A stretch of 64,000 nt of DNA. It comes from Monomorium pharaonis. Its lineage: Eukaryota; Arthropoda; Insecta; Hymenoptera; Formicidae. The notes beneath the pieces were generated by a model that searched no databases, had not been told where the DNA came from, and worked only from the letters and a program-made list of their open reading frames with translations. This document shows, piece by piece, positions 32,102 to 43,039 of the stretch. The stretch is taken from NCBI RefSeq assembly GCF_013373865.1, contig NC_050475.1:12127182-12191181 (forward strand). Reading direction: 5' to 3'. Position 1 is the first letter of the stretch. Each line of letters opens with the position of its first letter. The position numbers were made by a program, and so were the translations under genes.

Positions 32102-33330
32102 ATTAACGATTGATGTTATGCGTGTGGTGCTCGAGATCGTCGGATCGTGTCGCGTGGTAACTGAGAGGATATGCTAGGCAACGTGGTTCGGAAACTGCGT
32201 TCACTATACGATTTGCAAAGAATACTGTTCGAAACTCACTTCTCGAAAGCCAAAGCGAAAGTGACTGTCCCTTCTTCGAGGGACGTATTTTTATACAATT
32301 TCGGCCGATTGCTAGAAATTTTCGTCCCCTCTCCCGATACATTGTCTCTAAGTCAAGACAGTCCGTCGTCGGTGTGCAAGCACGTGCAGGTTCGAACAGG
32401 CACATGCCTGTGTTTATGCGTCGCGAACGAATCTCGAGACCATGTACGCTAAACGAATGTATTCGTATATTTTAATGTTATGATATTTTCCGTGCACGAT
32501 TCGTGTACGCAACAATAACTAACAATCATTCAAGATGTGAATAATTAATTTTTATATCACATGAAGACAATTTGTCTAACAATAAGTCAACCAAAAAATA
32601 TATTTGTTGTTAAAATATTAGTAGTTGCAGTATCAAGAAATAGTCTGGTTGGAACAACCAGATGTAGTTATTGCTGCAATACAAGTCATTCAATAATAGC
32701 TGTATGGTTACAGTAAACATATGCCTAGTTGTTCCATATTTTACTATAAAATCTGATTGTACCTATCAGATTTATGTGTTGACCAACCAGACTGTTTTTT
32801 CGGTGTATAGGATTTCGAAGGTCTTCGTTGGATAGTTACAAAGCCAAATTTTGGACATAGAATCCGTGCGCAAAGAGTCACGCTCAAGAATAAAGTGCCC
32901 TTAAAATTATTGTGCCGAGAAATTCGAAGGTTGTGCTGACTTATGCTATGCTAGCACAACTTAGATATACAATATCAGCTTTATTAAATAATTATAAACC
33001 CGAAAAATGGATATACAATAGAATTCAAGCGGTAACGGCCGCGCGCAAGAGTAACGTCCCCTTAAAATCGTTGTGCCGAGGATTTTGAAGGTTGTGCTGA
33101 TTTGTGTTAGGCTAGCACAACTCAAATATGCAACTGTTTTCATCGGATAATTAAAAAGTCGAATTATAGGAAATCTGCGCAGTATGTCCCGGCAGCGCTG
33201 CGACTATTTCTTTAATTGTGATTTTCTAATAAATTGCGTTATTGAACTACGGTTTGCGGCACAGCTAGCACAATCCTAGCACAATTCAACACAACTTTGA
33301 TTTTTTTGTTTTTCGGAATGGCGGTGCTGC

Positions 33331-33934
33331 GACAATTTTTTTAATTGTGATTTTCTAATAAACTAATTACAAAAATGAAAGACATTTATAAACAAATTCT
33401 GTATTGATTTCTTCTAAAAAGATGTGTTTCTAGATTATTAACACGTAAGATTTTTGTAGTTTTGTAGATTGTAAATTATAGTTTTCCTTATCCATGCAAC
33501 AAACATTGATATTCTTTTACTTCTGCCTGATAAAAACTTATTTGTATAAAATTGTGTTTGTAACAATTATCCAACTTCTTTTCTCTTTTCCTTTATTCTT
33601 TTTTTTATTTTTACTTCATGATATTTTGTAATTAATATTTCAAACTTATTAAATTAAATTATATTATTTTTATTATCAAAGTGTGCTATGTGCATATAGT
33701 GTAAATAATAAAATTATGCAAATAGTTATTGGAGTTTATATTTTATATTTTTCTCTCGATATGATATTTTGTTATAGTATTTGTATACTATTTGTATTTT
33801 TCACTATTTAAAATATATTTTGCTTTATATTAATTTATATTCGCATTTGTAATAATGAAAATGTTGTACGTACGCACATACGTATATATGCGACTTTTGT
33901 TATATATATACATTTGTGCTTTATATGATGTAAT
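33331..33934. other. AT-rich spacer
   Basis: No gene or clear element recognised. Confidence 0.4.
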
Positions 33935-34604
33935 CCCACATAGCACGAAATATTATGGTAATATCACAGAAATATTGTTCTCCCATTACAATATTACATT
34001 GAAATATAATACAAATATTACAGAAATATTACAAAAATATTACTACAATATTAAAATGTCCGCCGAAATGAATCACAGTAATATAATGGTGATATATCAC
34101 GAATGTATTACTGTAATTTTTAGGTAGTATTTTTGTATTACTTTTTTATTTTTTATTTTTCTATATTTTTTTATATATTTATAATTTTTAAAAAATATTT
34201 ATAAATTATGAAATAATACATATGTATAAAATAATAAAATAATGTAATGACGTCTTAATGTTAATGATTTCATTTACACATTATTCTTAATCGGATTTAG
34301 TAATCGGTTGTTAGCCTGTCCAATCACAACCATTTCATTTTTTTTTAAATGTAATTTGAAATCTAAGCACTATCGATGTCGTTAAATTTGATTAAAGGCC
34401 GGTATTCATATTGGATCTTATAGGTTGTACGATAATGAGTTGCCGGTTTTTCTATTAGATGGAGTTTAAAGCGTTGCGGCGAACGCAAATGAAATCGCAT
34501 CGGGCAACCCGATACGGCGTTTGAAAGGTGGTAATATTACTTATAAAATAACACTTTGTTTGTTCAATTTGGACTTTTTGTTCACAAGTTACAGTAGTAT
34601 AAAC

Positions 34605-35680
34605 ATGGAATTTACAAACGCCGAAATTCGCGCCATTTTAAAGTTTTGCTTTGTGAAAGGCGAAACCGCAACTAAATCATATCGCCAAATTAATGATATT
34701 ATAGGAGACGGAACCATATCAATTCGAACTGCCGAGAAATGGTTTCGGCGCTTTAAAGCTGGCCGAAGCGACACAACAGACCCTATGCCCGTTGGACGGC
34801 CAATAACCACTGATGTCGGCAAAATCGTCGCAAAGATCCATGAAGACCGGCATGCAACCGTTCGAATTATTGCGCAGGAGCTCAAGTTAAGTCCTGATAC
34901 CGTTTCTAAGCATTTGAGAGCAGCTGGCTTCTCAAAAAAGCTGGATATTTGGGTGCCACACGAGTTGTCGAAAAAAAACTTATTCAGCTGTATTTCAATT
35001 TGCGAATTATTGTTCAAACGCAACCAAAATGAACCGTTTTTGAAACGGATGGTAACTGGCGACGAAAAATGGGTCACCTACGACAATATTGTGCGCAAAT
35101 GGTCGTGGTCGACCAGAGGCGACGCGGCTCAAACGGTGGCCAAACCCGGATTAATGGCCAGAAAGGTTTTGCTGTGTGTTTGGTGGGATTACAAAGGAAT
35201 CATCCACTATGAGCTGCTTCCATCGGGCCAAACACTTAATTCGGAGCTCTATTGTCAACAATTAATCCGTTTGAAGGAAGCCATCGATCAGAAGCGGCCA
35301 GAATTGGCCAATAGAAAGGGAGTTGTTTTTCACCAAGCAACGCGCGGCCACACACATCTTTAATGACGCGCCAGAAGCTACGGGAGCTTGGTTGGGACAT
35401 CCTAATGCACCCGGCTTATAGTCTTGACATTGCTCCATTAGATTACTATCTCTTCCTGTCACTTCAAAATTCCCTTGGTGGTATAAAATTAGATTACCAT
35501 CTCTTCCTGTCACTTCAAAATTCCCTTGGTGGTATAAAATTTAACTCAAAAGAGGACTGTGAAAATCACTTGGCCGAGTTTTTTGCCAATAAGGACGAAG
35601 AGTTCTATAAGAGCGGTATCATGAAATTACCGTTAAAATGGCAACAAATTATCAAACAAAACGGCGCATATTTGACCTAA
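34605..35680 (+). pseudogene. mariner transposase, frameshifted
   Basis: The ATG at 34605 starts MEFTNAEIRAILKFCF, a mariner N-terminus. Helix-turn-helix regions follow (SYRQINDI; SIRTAEKWFRRFKAGR), then the WVPHEL linker motif, then the first catalytic Asp in TGDEKWVTY (about residue 150). At about 35338 a one-base deletion changes frame exactly at the second catalytic Asp block, so the first frame ends at 35363. The next frame (35363-35680) continues with HPAYSLDIAPLDYYLF, which holds the third catalytic Asp, to the C-terminus GAYLT. It also contains a 51-base in-frame tandem duplication (17 residues, 35441-35542). A cut-and-paste transposase, here inactive. Confidence 0.9.
35441..35542 (+). 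repeat. 51-bp tandem duplication inside mariner
   Basis: AGATTACTATCTCTTCCTGT through GGTATAAAATT is repeated directly once with one base change (TAC/TAC, TAT/CAT), keeping frame. Confidence 0.9.
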
Positions 35681-36278
35681 TTATGTTAACTCTACCTATA
35701 TTAAATAAAGCGTTGAAAATATGCAAAAAACCGGCAACTCATTATCGTACAACCTATTATTTAAGATCATCTTAAATACTGTCTTAAGATGCCATCAGTC
35801 AATCACAGAGCCGTATTAGCATCTTAAAACATTGCTTGAGACGATCTTTAAATAAGATTCGACTATGAATATCACCCAAAGGTAATGTTTAAACGTACTC
35901 ATTAATGACATTTTAACATTAGGTCGAGTTTAGAAATTGCTGGAATAAGCTTTAAGCTTAAGCCATAAGAAATTAATCACAATCAATTATTTTTCTCATT
36001 TTTGTCTGTGATTTATCAATTTCTTACGGCTTAAAGCATACTAACATTTATTATAAACCCTCACTTATTATAAATCCTCACTTAATTTAATGTGAGTGAT
36101 ATCAATTCTAACGTATTGTTATTTAAAATGTAATATCGCTACAATATAATATACCTAATATTTTAATGTTATTTATAAACGTGTAACATGTCAATAATAT
36201 TTCTGTAATATTTTACTGTAATATGTAATATTGTTGATATATTGCAATTTTGCTGCAATATTCCATGCTGTGTGGGAT

Positions 36279-36740
36279 ACGTTGGGTATTATGTAACTAA
36301 GAATAATCCGTATATAAAAATATACGCAGGAGAGGCAATTATTGTGTGTGACGCGACTAAAGAAATAACGCAACACTATTTCTAGCGCGGCGCCTATAAC
36401 ATGAGATTATCATCTCGTTTTGTCAATAATTGGGAATGGTGGAAGCTATATGTTATTATATATGAATGGATTCAGCTTTTAATGCTCTTTAATTTTTGTC
36501 CTTACAAAATTTTCAAAATGTTGCAAAAAAGGGGTGAGGGTAAATTAAAAATTTTAAATTTTTGAAAAATATAAATATAACAAAAAGTATAAAATGTAAA
36601 AAGTATAAAACTTTTGTATGGAACATTTTTTTCATAAATCTTATATTTTTAAAGATATTCGCCAGAGACGAAAAAATGTGTTATTTTCGATGGGTGGTTT
36701 TAACCTTTAAACATTGAGATACGCCGCTAAAAAAAATATA
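36279..36740. other. AT-rich spacer
   Basis: No gene recognised. Confidence 0.4.
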
Positions 36741-36754
36741 AGTCTAATATTTTT

Positions 36755-37009
36755 TTATATTCTACAACATATCCAAAGCGCATTAAAATCGGTGAGGAAT
36801 ACTTCCGTCAGTTCCTTTGTAAGAGCCTTATCGGTATATTTCTGTCCCTTATTCATATATCCGGTTCGCATAGAATGCATGACAATACAGATATCCTTGG
36901 CATCCATATCTCCGATATTACAGCCTGTGACCACATCATGATAAGCTAGCTGGTTGACATTATAGTCTGTATACTTTATTGTAATTGTTTCAGACAAGAT
37001 TTCACGCTT
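36755..37009 (-). CDS. unrecognised coding-like ORF fragment
   Basis: About 84 codons on the minus strand, open from after a stop near 37012 to a stop at 36755. It reads as balanced protein (for example YNVNQLAYHDVVTGCNIGDM and YTDKALTKELTEVFLTDF), unlike the low-complexity frames of nearby AT-rich DNA, and codons are not strongly AT-biased. No ATG opens it in a good position, so it is probably an exon or a relic of a longer frame. I do not recognise the family; transposon, viral or host origin are all possible. Confidence 0.35.
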   Translation of the reverse strand, partial: KREILSETITIKYTDYNVNQLAYHDVVTGCNIGDMDAKDICIVMHSMRTGYMNKGQKYTDKALTKELTEVFLTDFNALWICCRI

Positions 37010-37814
37010 TTTGCCTAAGTTTTAGTAATTTAAAAGAGATGGTTGTACGATATCATTAACACAGTTGCAATACGGTATTTTTTTAAATAAAATTATAACA
37101 CTTGTTAAGAACTCTGTAATAACGGAGCAGAGCTTCTTATGCTAGTACACGTGAGCAAGGCATGCCCAAGGGAAAGCGAGCTTTGTCACAGTTCGTCGAA
37201 TATTTCCGAAACACAAAACTGTAGCAATTGCTCCTGCGATCGTTTAGTTCGCAAGTAGACGTCTCTATAGCACATAGTGTAAATCTAATAACATAACTTG
37301 CAAGTCCATGGTCATTAGATTCGATCAATAAATATCACTAGTATCTACTAGCTGAGGTTCTTTATTTCACTTTCACAACCTCGAGAAAGTGTAGTGCGCG
37401 ATAAAAGAACCAAACATTCGAGCCGGATCACCGGCACACGGTAACGGAGCATGGTTTCGCACAGCACATGGTAGGAGGAGAATTTGGAGTAGAGGAAGTT
37501 ATCGTCGGACAAAGATAGAGCACGGAGCAAAACGGAAGATTGTTGTTCCATCACAAGGCATTTCACTACCGGCGCATAATTAAGGTGTAGATCAGCTAGC
37601 AGGCTTTGGCTAATTAACACGTGAGAGACAGACAATTGCAAAGATCAGTCTCCGATATCCTTATATTTATAACTTTATACATATTTATATCATTCGAGTA
37701 AATTCAGTTCATTGGTACACCACATTTGATTATTATTGGGTGAATTTGATTATTGTGTGGTGGGTGGATAGGTGGTTTTTGATGTAAAAGCGATAGCGGA
37801 ATATCTTTATCAGT
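37010..37814 (+). repeat. possible LTR and leader of the BEL/Pao relic
   Basis: About 37105 starts TGTTAAGAACTCTGTAATAACGG, and 37105-37720 is richer in GC than the surroundings, with an AATAAA at 37326 and end sequence TTCATTGGTACA. Its position just upstream of a BEL/Pao pol relic on the same strand suggests the 5' LTR. There is no second copy to prove it. Confidence 0.3.
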
Positions 37815-39676
37815 ATATCTAAATGATATACTGAAAACAAGACCCGTAGTTCAGCAGGACTTGTTTGCCATAATGATTAGATTTCGCACATTTAAATATG
37901 TTTTAAATGCGGAGATTTCAAAGATGTATAGGCAGATTTTTGTTGAGCTCGGTCAAACAACCTTGCAGAGATTTCTATGGCGTGATGATGTGAGTGGCGA
38001 AATTTGCACTTATGAGTTGTTAACGGTAACCTATGGGACGGCTCCCGTCGCCTTTTTAGCAACCCGATGTCTGCGATACATGTCCAAAGTCGAAGGCAAG
38101 ACTTACCCGCAGGCGGCTATGGTAATTGATAGAAACTTCTATAGGGACAATTTGTTAACAGGGGCTGATTCCTTGGAAGCTGCTAGAGCTTTACGGGATC
38201 AGATAATTTACTTGCTTGGAAGAGACTGTTTTCAGCTGAAAAAGTGATCTTCTAATTCTGCGGAATTATGACGTAATTTTCCTAAAGAATCGTGTCAAAA
38301 TTTACTATTAACCATCAACAAAGACACTAATACGAGGATACTTGGTTTACAATGGCACTCCGGGAGGATCAATTTCTATTTAAGGTTTCCGCATCAGAGG
38401 CTACGTATCACTAAAAGAGTGATTTTATCTCGCATAGCGCAGATTTTCGATTCGCTTGGCATAATTGGGCCAATTATTGTTAATGCTAAAATAATTATGT
38501 AACAACTCTGGCAGGTGCATATCGATTGGAAGGGTTTCCTGCCGATTAGCCTACATACGGAATGATTAGACTTTGAGAAAAGTCTTTAGGATTTGAGTGA
38601 ATTAAAAGTTCCGTGTTAAGGAGCGGGATGCTACTCTTATAAGAAGTTACAGGTACATGGATTCTGCGATGCTAGCATCAAGACCCGTGGAGCTTGTATT
38701 TATATTAAAGTCACTGATTCAGGCTAAACATGTTAGTTTATTGTTGTATTCAAAGTCGAGAGTTACACCCTTGAAATGCAACTTGTTACCCAGATTAAAG
38801 TTGTGCAGGACGGTTTTATTTGCACGCCTAATGAATAAGATACTTGATGCTTTGCCTCAAAGAGTAGACAAAAAGTTCTTCTGGTGCGATTTATCGATAG
38901 CACTAGCCTGGCTGCGTTCATTATTGAAAAGATGGAACATTTTCATGGCTAAAAGAGTTGGAAAAATTTAACTAACAATAAGGTAGAGGAATGGTATCAC
39001 ATGCAAACGCAGGATAATCCGATGGATTTTATATCTCGAGGGGTCACGCTAGTCAAGCTTATACAATCGTCGTTATGGTGGAATGGCTCGACGTGGCTTC
39101 AGCGGAAGGATACCGAATGGTTTTCGAAGAAATTGATATAACGTCCCTGCTCGAACAGCACCAGGTGATGGCAAATTTAGTTTTCCAGACGCATTCTACG
39201 GAAAATAATTATATTTTTAAATAATATGCAAAATTAGATAAATTAGTTCAAGTGGCAGCGCAATTTGTAGAAGGTTTGTAAAAAATTGTCACTTAAGAGT
39301 ACAAAGGCAAACTGGAAGATTGTCTGCCCAGGAGTTGAAGAATGCATTGTATAGTTTATGCAGGCGGGTACATTTGCTACATTTTCCAAACGAAATAAAG
39401 GTCTTGGCCAAAAAAGGACAGGTGGCTTTTAATAGCCGGTTGTTGAGTCTTGCGCCGTTTTTGAATGAGTTGAATCTTTTGCGACTAGGAGGAAAATTGA
39501 GAAACTTTGCTTTGGCATACTCGTCCAAACATCAAATTTTACTTCCCGTTAATGATGTACTGACGCATTTGATTATTCGGCAGATGCATGAGAATAATTT
39601 GCATGTTGGTACGCAGGCGACCTTAACAGGAGTTAGGCAGGAGTTCTGGCCTATTGCCGGAAGAAACACGAGTAGT
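37815..39676 (+). pseudogene. BEL/Pao pol relic
   Basis: Three frames separated by stops and shifts line up with BEL/Pao pol. 37815-38247 is reverse transcriptase (AEISKMYRQIF; ELLTVTYGTAPVAFLATRCL), with the polymerase site decayed to YRDN (YVDD in the intact element at 9.9 kb). 38270-38980 is the connection/RNase H region (LLYSKSRVTPLK; FWCDLSIALAWL). 39000-39676 covers FISRG and the region before the integrase (LHVGTQATLTGVRQEFWPIAGRN). Gag, protease and the integrase core are absent. It is clearly older than, and different in sequence from, the intact copy. Confidence 0.85.
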
Positions 39677-39689
39677 TGATATTAGGCTG

Positions 39690-40190
39690 ATTCTGACTAC
39701 AGAACTCCGAGGGGGTATAGATGTGCGGGAGAAACTTGTAGGTGCGGGGGGCATGACGTCACGCGGATCGGGGAGTCTCGCGGCGCGCTGAGATAAGTTG
39801 GAAGAGGGGATCGCGTTTCGCAGTCACATTTCGGTGTGCGCGACCGTCTCCTGGAACAGTTGAGCGGGAGAGAGGGAATCGCGTTCCGGGATCCGCGCCC
39901 GCTGCTGCTGCCGCCCGCCACCGCCGCCCACCGTCGCAACTATTGCCGCGGTGCTCGGTGCTCCACACCCGTCGCCGCCACCGCCACAGCCATGATGCTC
40001 GCTCTTCAATCCATTCGTAATATCTCCGAGGTTTCTGGCTGCATGCTCTATCCCACCCATTATGTTAATGTAAAAGAGCATGAGAGTGTTAGAGAGAAAA
40101 ATGAGCGAGAGCATGAGAGAACGCGTGAATAACACCGCGACGGAAAGCGTAAGCGCGAGCGAACGTGAGTGTGATGGAAGCGAGAATATA
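39690..40190. other. CpG-rich block of ~500 bases
   Basis: GC- and CpG-rich, with a CRE-like TGACGTCA at 39754 and GCCGCC runs, then GAGCGAGAG repeats. No reading frame stands out. It might be a host promoter/first exon or the 5' part of another retroelement. No firm identification. Confidence 0.25.
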
Positions 40191-41706
40191 TCTAGGATGG
40201 CATGTGTAGGAGTAAAGGAATATAACATGAGAAAATATGCAATAAATGAGCAATTCTATTGCGTTTTTTAAATTATTTTTATTATATCTTTTATGACAAT
40301 AATTTATTTTACAATATTTTTTTATTAAGATAATTGATAAGTTAATCATAATAGATAATAATATGATACGAGATAATATATAATAATATAACAAAATATG
40401 TGATAATAATGTAATAATAAAATAATAATATAAAATAATATAAAGTATGATAATTATATCCAAAACTCCTGGTCTGGATTCATCAGCAGTAACATTCCAA
40501 ACAAGCGGCGTAGATCCCATACATCGGCCAATCCGAATTGACCATACGAGCGGTCAATCATGTCTTTATTTCGAGCTCTATTGACGTCTCGAAAGTATTG
40601 CTTTCAAAATTTCTTTCTCGTATATCAATAAAATCGTGAATGCTGATATCTTCACGATAAATCCATTTCTGGAAAAAATAAATTATCAATTAATCTTTAA
40701 TACTCTAAATATATTAATACTTTGAATATATAAAATATATTAAAAACTTACTTGTTAATTTATAGATCCGCGCACGGACTCCCTCCTTAGAGGGATGACT
40801 GTTATAGAAGTACTTGCATATTTTCTACGTTTCTGAAAGAAACGCGCTGCTGCCGCAACTCATCCACGTACACGTACTAAAAACATAAAAACAAAATTAT
40901 TATATAATTATTATTAATTTTTACACCTCACTGCACGTGAAACTTGCACTACTTACACCGTCAACAGGGTATTCAATTCGTATAGTTTGCATCTTTACGA
41001 GTAATATATGCACGTATAACGATTGACATGATCTAACACTCATTGAGAATACAGTATACTGAAGATGTGCGCGACTCTCACTTGAGAAATAAATTTGAAA
41101 AAGCCGTGTCAGCTTTGTGGAAGTTTTTTGTCTGCGCGCATTTTTATTTCAAAGCGTCTTATATAATGTTGTCTCGGTCAATGTCTCGGTCAAAATAAAA
41201 AGTATTAAACATATTATATCGAACCACTTCATACATCTATCATACATTTATCAAACCGCATCATACAGCTATTGAACCACTATTGAACCGATATAGAACC
41301 ATTATCAATCCATCATTGCTATTAAACCAATATTAAACTACATCGTATACCGAACATCTACAGGGAAAGGGTAGAAATGAAAATTTTATATTCTCTTTAT
41401 TTTGAAAAAATTTCACAATTGTGTTGCGACCACCAGTTAAATATTTTAAATACATTTTGTAATGCACAATTCTTAATATGTTTTTTACATCGTATAGTAT
41501 TACTAATTATTATTCACTATTATTCAAAGATTCAATCCCTAACAGAACAAGTATATTCTGAGAATGTTTTAAGAATATCGTAGCCGTATATGACTAATGT
41601 TCTTGGAACATTCGATATACGCACTATGATATACTGAGGATATGCTAAGCAAGTTCCTATAAGCGCCCTAAATTGCTTCTACGAATGTACTGAGAATATC
41701 CTGTAG
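40191..41706. other. AT-rich stretch without supported gene
   Basis: Mostly AT-rich. 40480-40620 has ordinary-looking composition with a minus-strand reading (GQFGLADVWDLRRLFGML) that I cannot place. 41220-41350 has ATCATACATNTATC.AACC-like short repeats; 41550-41710 repeats TGAGAATAT/ATATTCTCA words. Nothing else seen. Confidence 0.35.
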
Positions 41707-41976
41707 TACACTGAACCAAAACTGTACATAAATTTCAATGAAATATTTATTCTACTAATGAAAAATTTATTAAAATTGGTCCAATAAATTATTTTATTAT
41801 TATGATGTTTTATTTGTTGTAACAAAGAATAATTCGTTATATTAATAAATTTATTTATGGTTAATGAAAAGGTTCAATGTAATATTTATGCTATTAACAA
41901 AAAGTTTATTGTATCAATGAATTTTAGTTAATAAACGTCATACAATGATACTATAAAGAATTTTTTTTTCAGTGTA
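41707..41976. mobile_element. 270-bp MITE with TACACTGAA ends
   Basis: TACACTGAACCAAAA at the left and TTTTTTTTTCAGTGTA at the right. The interior repeats AATTTATTNNAATG-like words in both orientations. TA borders are included in the ends. Confidence 0.55.
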
Positions 41977-42063
41977 TATACTCATGATATCATACGGAAT
42001 CTTCCTAATATTTTTTTAGTATAATAATATATTACAAGCATGCAAGCCTCACGCGCGCGCATG

Positions 42064-42108
<45 letters not shown>
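42064..42108. repeat. (TA)n microsatellite
   Basis: About 22 TA units, next to CGCG and CACACA tracts. Confidence 0.95.
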
Positions 42109-42111
<3 letters not shown>

Positions 42112-42374
42112 CACACACATACATACTCGATCAATGATTCATCTCTCTCTAGATCTAGTGAATTACTTTACTTTCTTCTACAAGAATCACATATATGTGA
42201 GTTGTACTTTATAGTTATAGTGTTTCTCGCTTCCTGGCCACTGCATTAGACTAAGGATCAAGGGTTAAAATTTTATTTTTATATTTTCTCAATTCTCGGA
42301 AGCTTTATTCAAGTTGCGGAAGCTCAAGGGACTCTCTTCGAGTGACAAAAATGATACTACACTTTGCTGTTAGG

Positions 42375-42530
42375 TAAATTTATTGAGCTCACTATACACA
42401 TCGAGAGATAATTTGTTGCTGTGGGTGGTTTTCTTTTATGAACTTTTTGGTGTAAATTTTCTTACGAGAAGGAGAAGCGCCGCGCCCTCGCCTAGCAGCG
42501 ATCTCGCGAACTACTCGCGGCTGCTGCGGA
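42375..42530. repeat. dispersed repeat, copy 2
   Basis: Diverged match of 21920-22045: GCTGTGGGTGGTTTTCTT, GGTGTAAATTTTCTTACGAG, then CGCGAACTACTCGCGGCTGC. Likely remnants of one retroelement family. Confidence 0.35.
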
Positions 42531-42686
42531 ATAATAATATATATATATATTGTATATATAATAAAAGATCTTATAACAATATTCTCAGTATATTATGTAC
42601 GGTATATATATTTACGGTAATCAAAATAAAGAAATTATTTCGTCATTTTTGGTGACGTTACATTTTTTGACGCTAAAAATAAACTT

Positions 42687-42917
42687 CCCAGATAACCAAA
42701 TCTACAAAAGCAGAGTCCCACACAGCGGATCTATGTCCGCATTGGGCTTGTGTTTTGTAGACGGAATCTGCTGGACAAAAGCTGACAGCATATTGGCGCC
42801 AGAAAAGCAGCAGATCTGTCAAATGCGGTCTTTGTCTACGGAACGCGAGCTTAGTGCGGACACAGTAGGCTGTGGATCTGCTGTGGGATTCTGCTTTTGC
42901 AGGTTTGGTTATCTGGA
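42687..42917. mobile_element. CCCAGAT-family element (word GCAGATCTGC)
   Basis: A complete short copy, 231 bases. Left CCCAGATAACCAAATCTAC, right GGTTTGGTTATCTGG; TT on both sides (42685-42686, 42918-42919). Inside are CAAAAGCAGAGTCCCACA and its complement, CAGCAGATCTGTC, GTGCGGACACAG and TATGTCCGCA. The positive-strand frame through it is chance. Confidence 0.8.
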
Positions 42918-43039
42918 TTTAAACATTAAAAGATATTTAGATTGCAAAAGTAAATTCTAAGAATGTACGAGAAATAATATACTAATTTAGATATAACAGG
43001 TCCGTTCTAATAATATAATATAATGATATATTATAGAAG

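Larger units (their letters stand above)
30840..32810. mobile_element. inserted element with CTATACGGAAAAA ends
   Basis: CTATACGGAAAAAAAAGATT at the left and TTTTTTCGGTGTATAG at the right are inverted, and AACCAGA/TCTGGTTG words lie next to both ends. It carries a ~340-base snapback (31190-31525), a repeated 35-base block, the hairpin array at 31905-32101 and unremarkable sequence to 32530. Confidence 0.55.
30142..33330. mobile_element. iterated-word element (TTGTGCTAGC/CGGATTCTATGTCC), interrupted
   Basis: Blocks of ~130 bases with CGGATTCTATGTCC, TAATAAAGCTGATATTGTA, TGTGCTAGCCTAGCACAA and CGATTTTAATGGCACG occur as direct copies at 30150-30480 and as inverted copies at 30590-30839 and 32810-33150. 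The element is split by 30840-32810; on either side the host sequence can be followed from TTAAAATCGTTTCGCC to GGATTTCGAAGG. True ends are unclear. Confidence 0.55.
34421..35756 (+). mobile_element. mariner transposon
   Basis: Terminal inverted repeats GGTTGTACGATAATGAGTTG and CAACTCATTATCGTACAACC, each bordered by TA (34421-34422 and 35755-35756), the mariner target duplication. About 1.33 kb, the usual mariner size. It has inserted into the MITE above. Confidence 0.9.
34392..35880. mobile_element. MITE with GGCCGGTATTCATA ends, split by mariner
   Basis: GGCCGGTATTCATATTGGATC precedes the mariner and CGACTATGAATATCACCC ends the part after it, with AAGATCATCTTAAATACTG-like words in between. 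Same family as 15996-16276. Confidence 0.5.
33935..36276. mobile_element. CCCACAT-family element (word AATATTAC), interrupted
   Basis: Left end CCCACATAGCACGAAATATT, right end AATATTCCATGCTGTGTGGG, AT on both sides (33933-33934, 36277-36278). 33950-34130 and 36125-36260 are made of AATATTAC/GTAATATT iterations. A MITE carrying a mariner (34392-35880) and a small inverted element (35950-36050) have inserted inside. Confidence 0.7.

Noticed and set aside
40440..40620. Minus-strand reading GQFGLADVWDLRRLFGML as an exon
   Set aside because: Short, stops on both sides in the same frame, no splice sites of quality and no recognised family.
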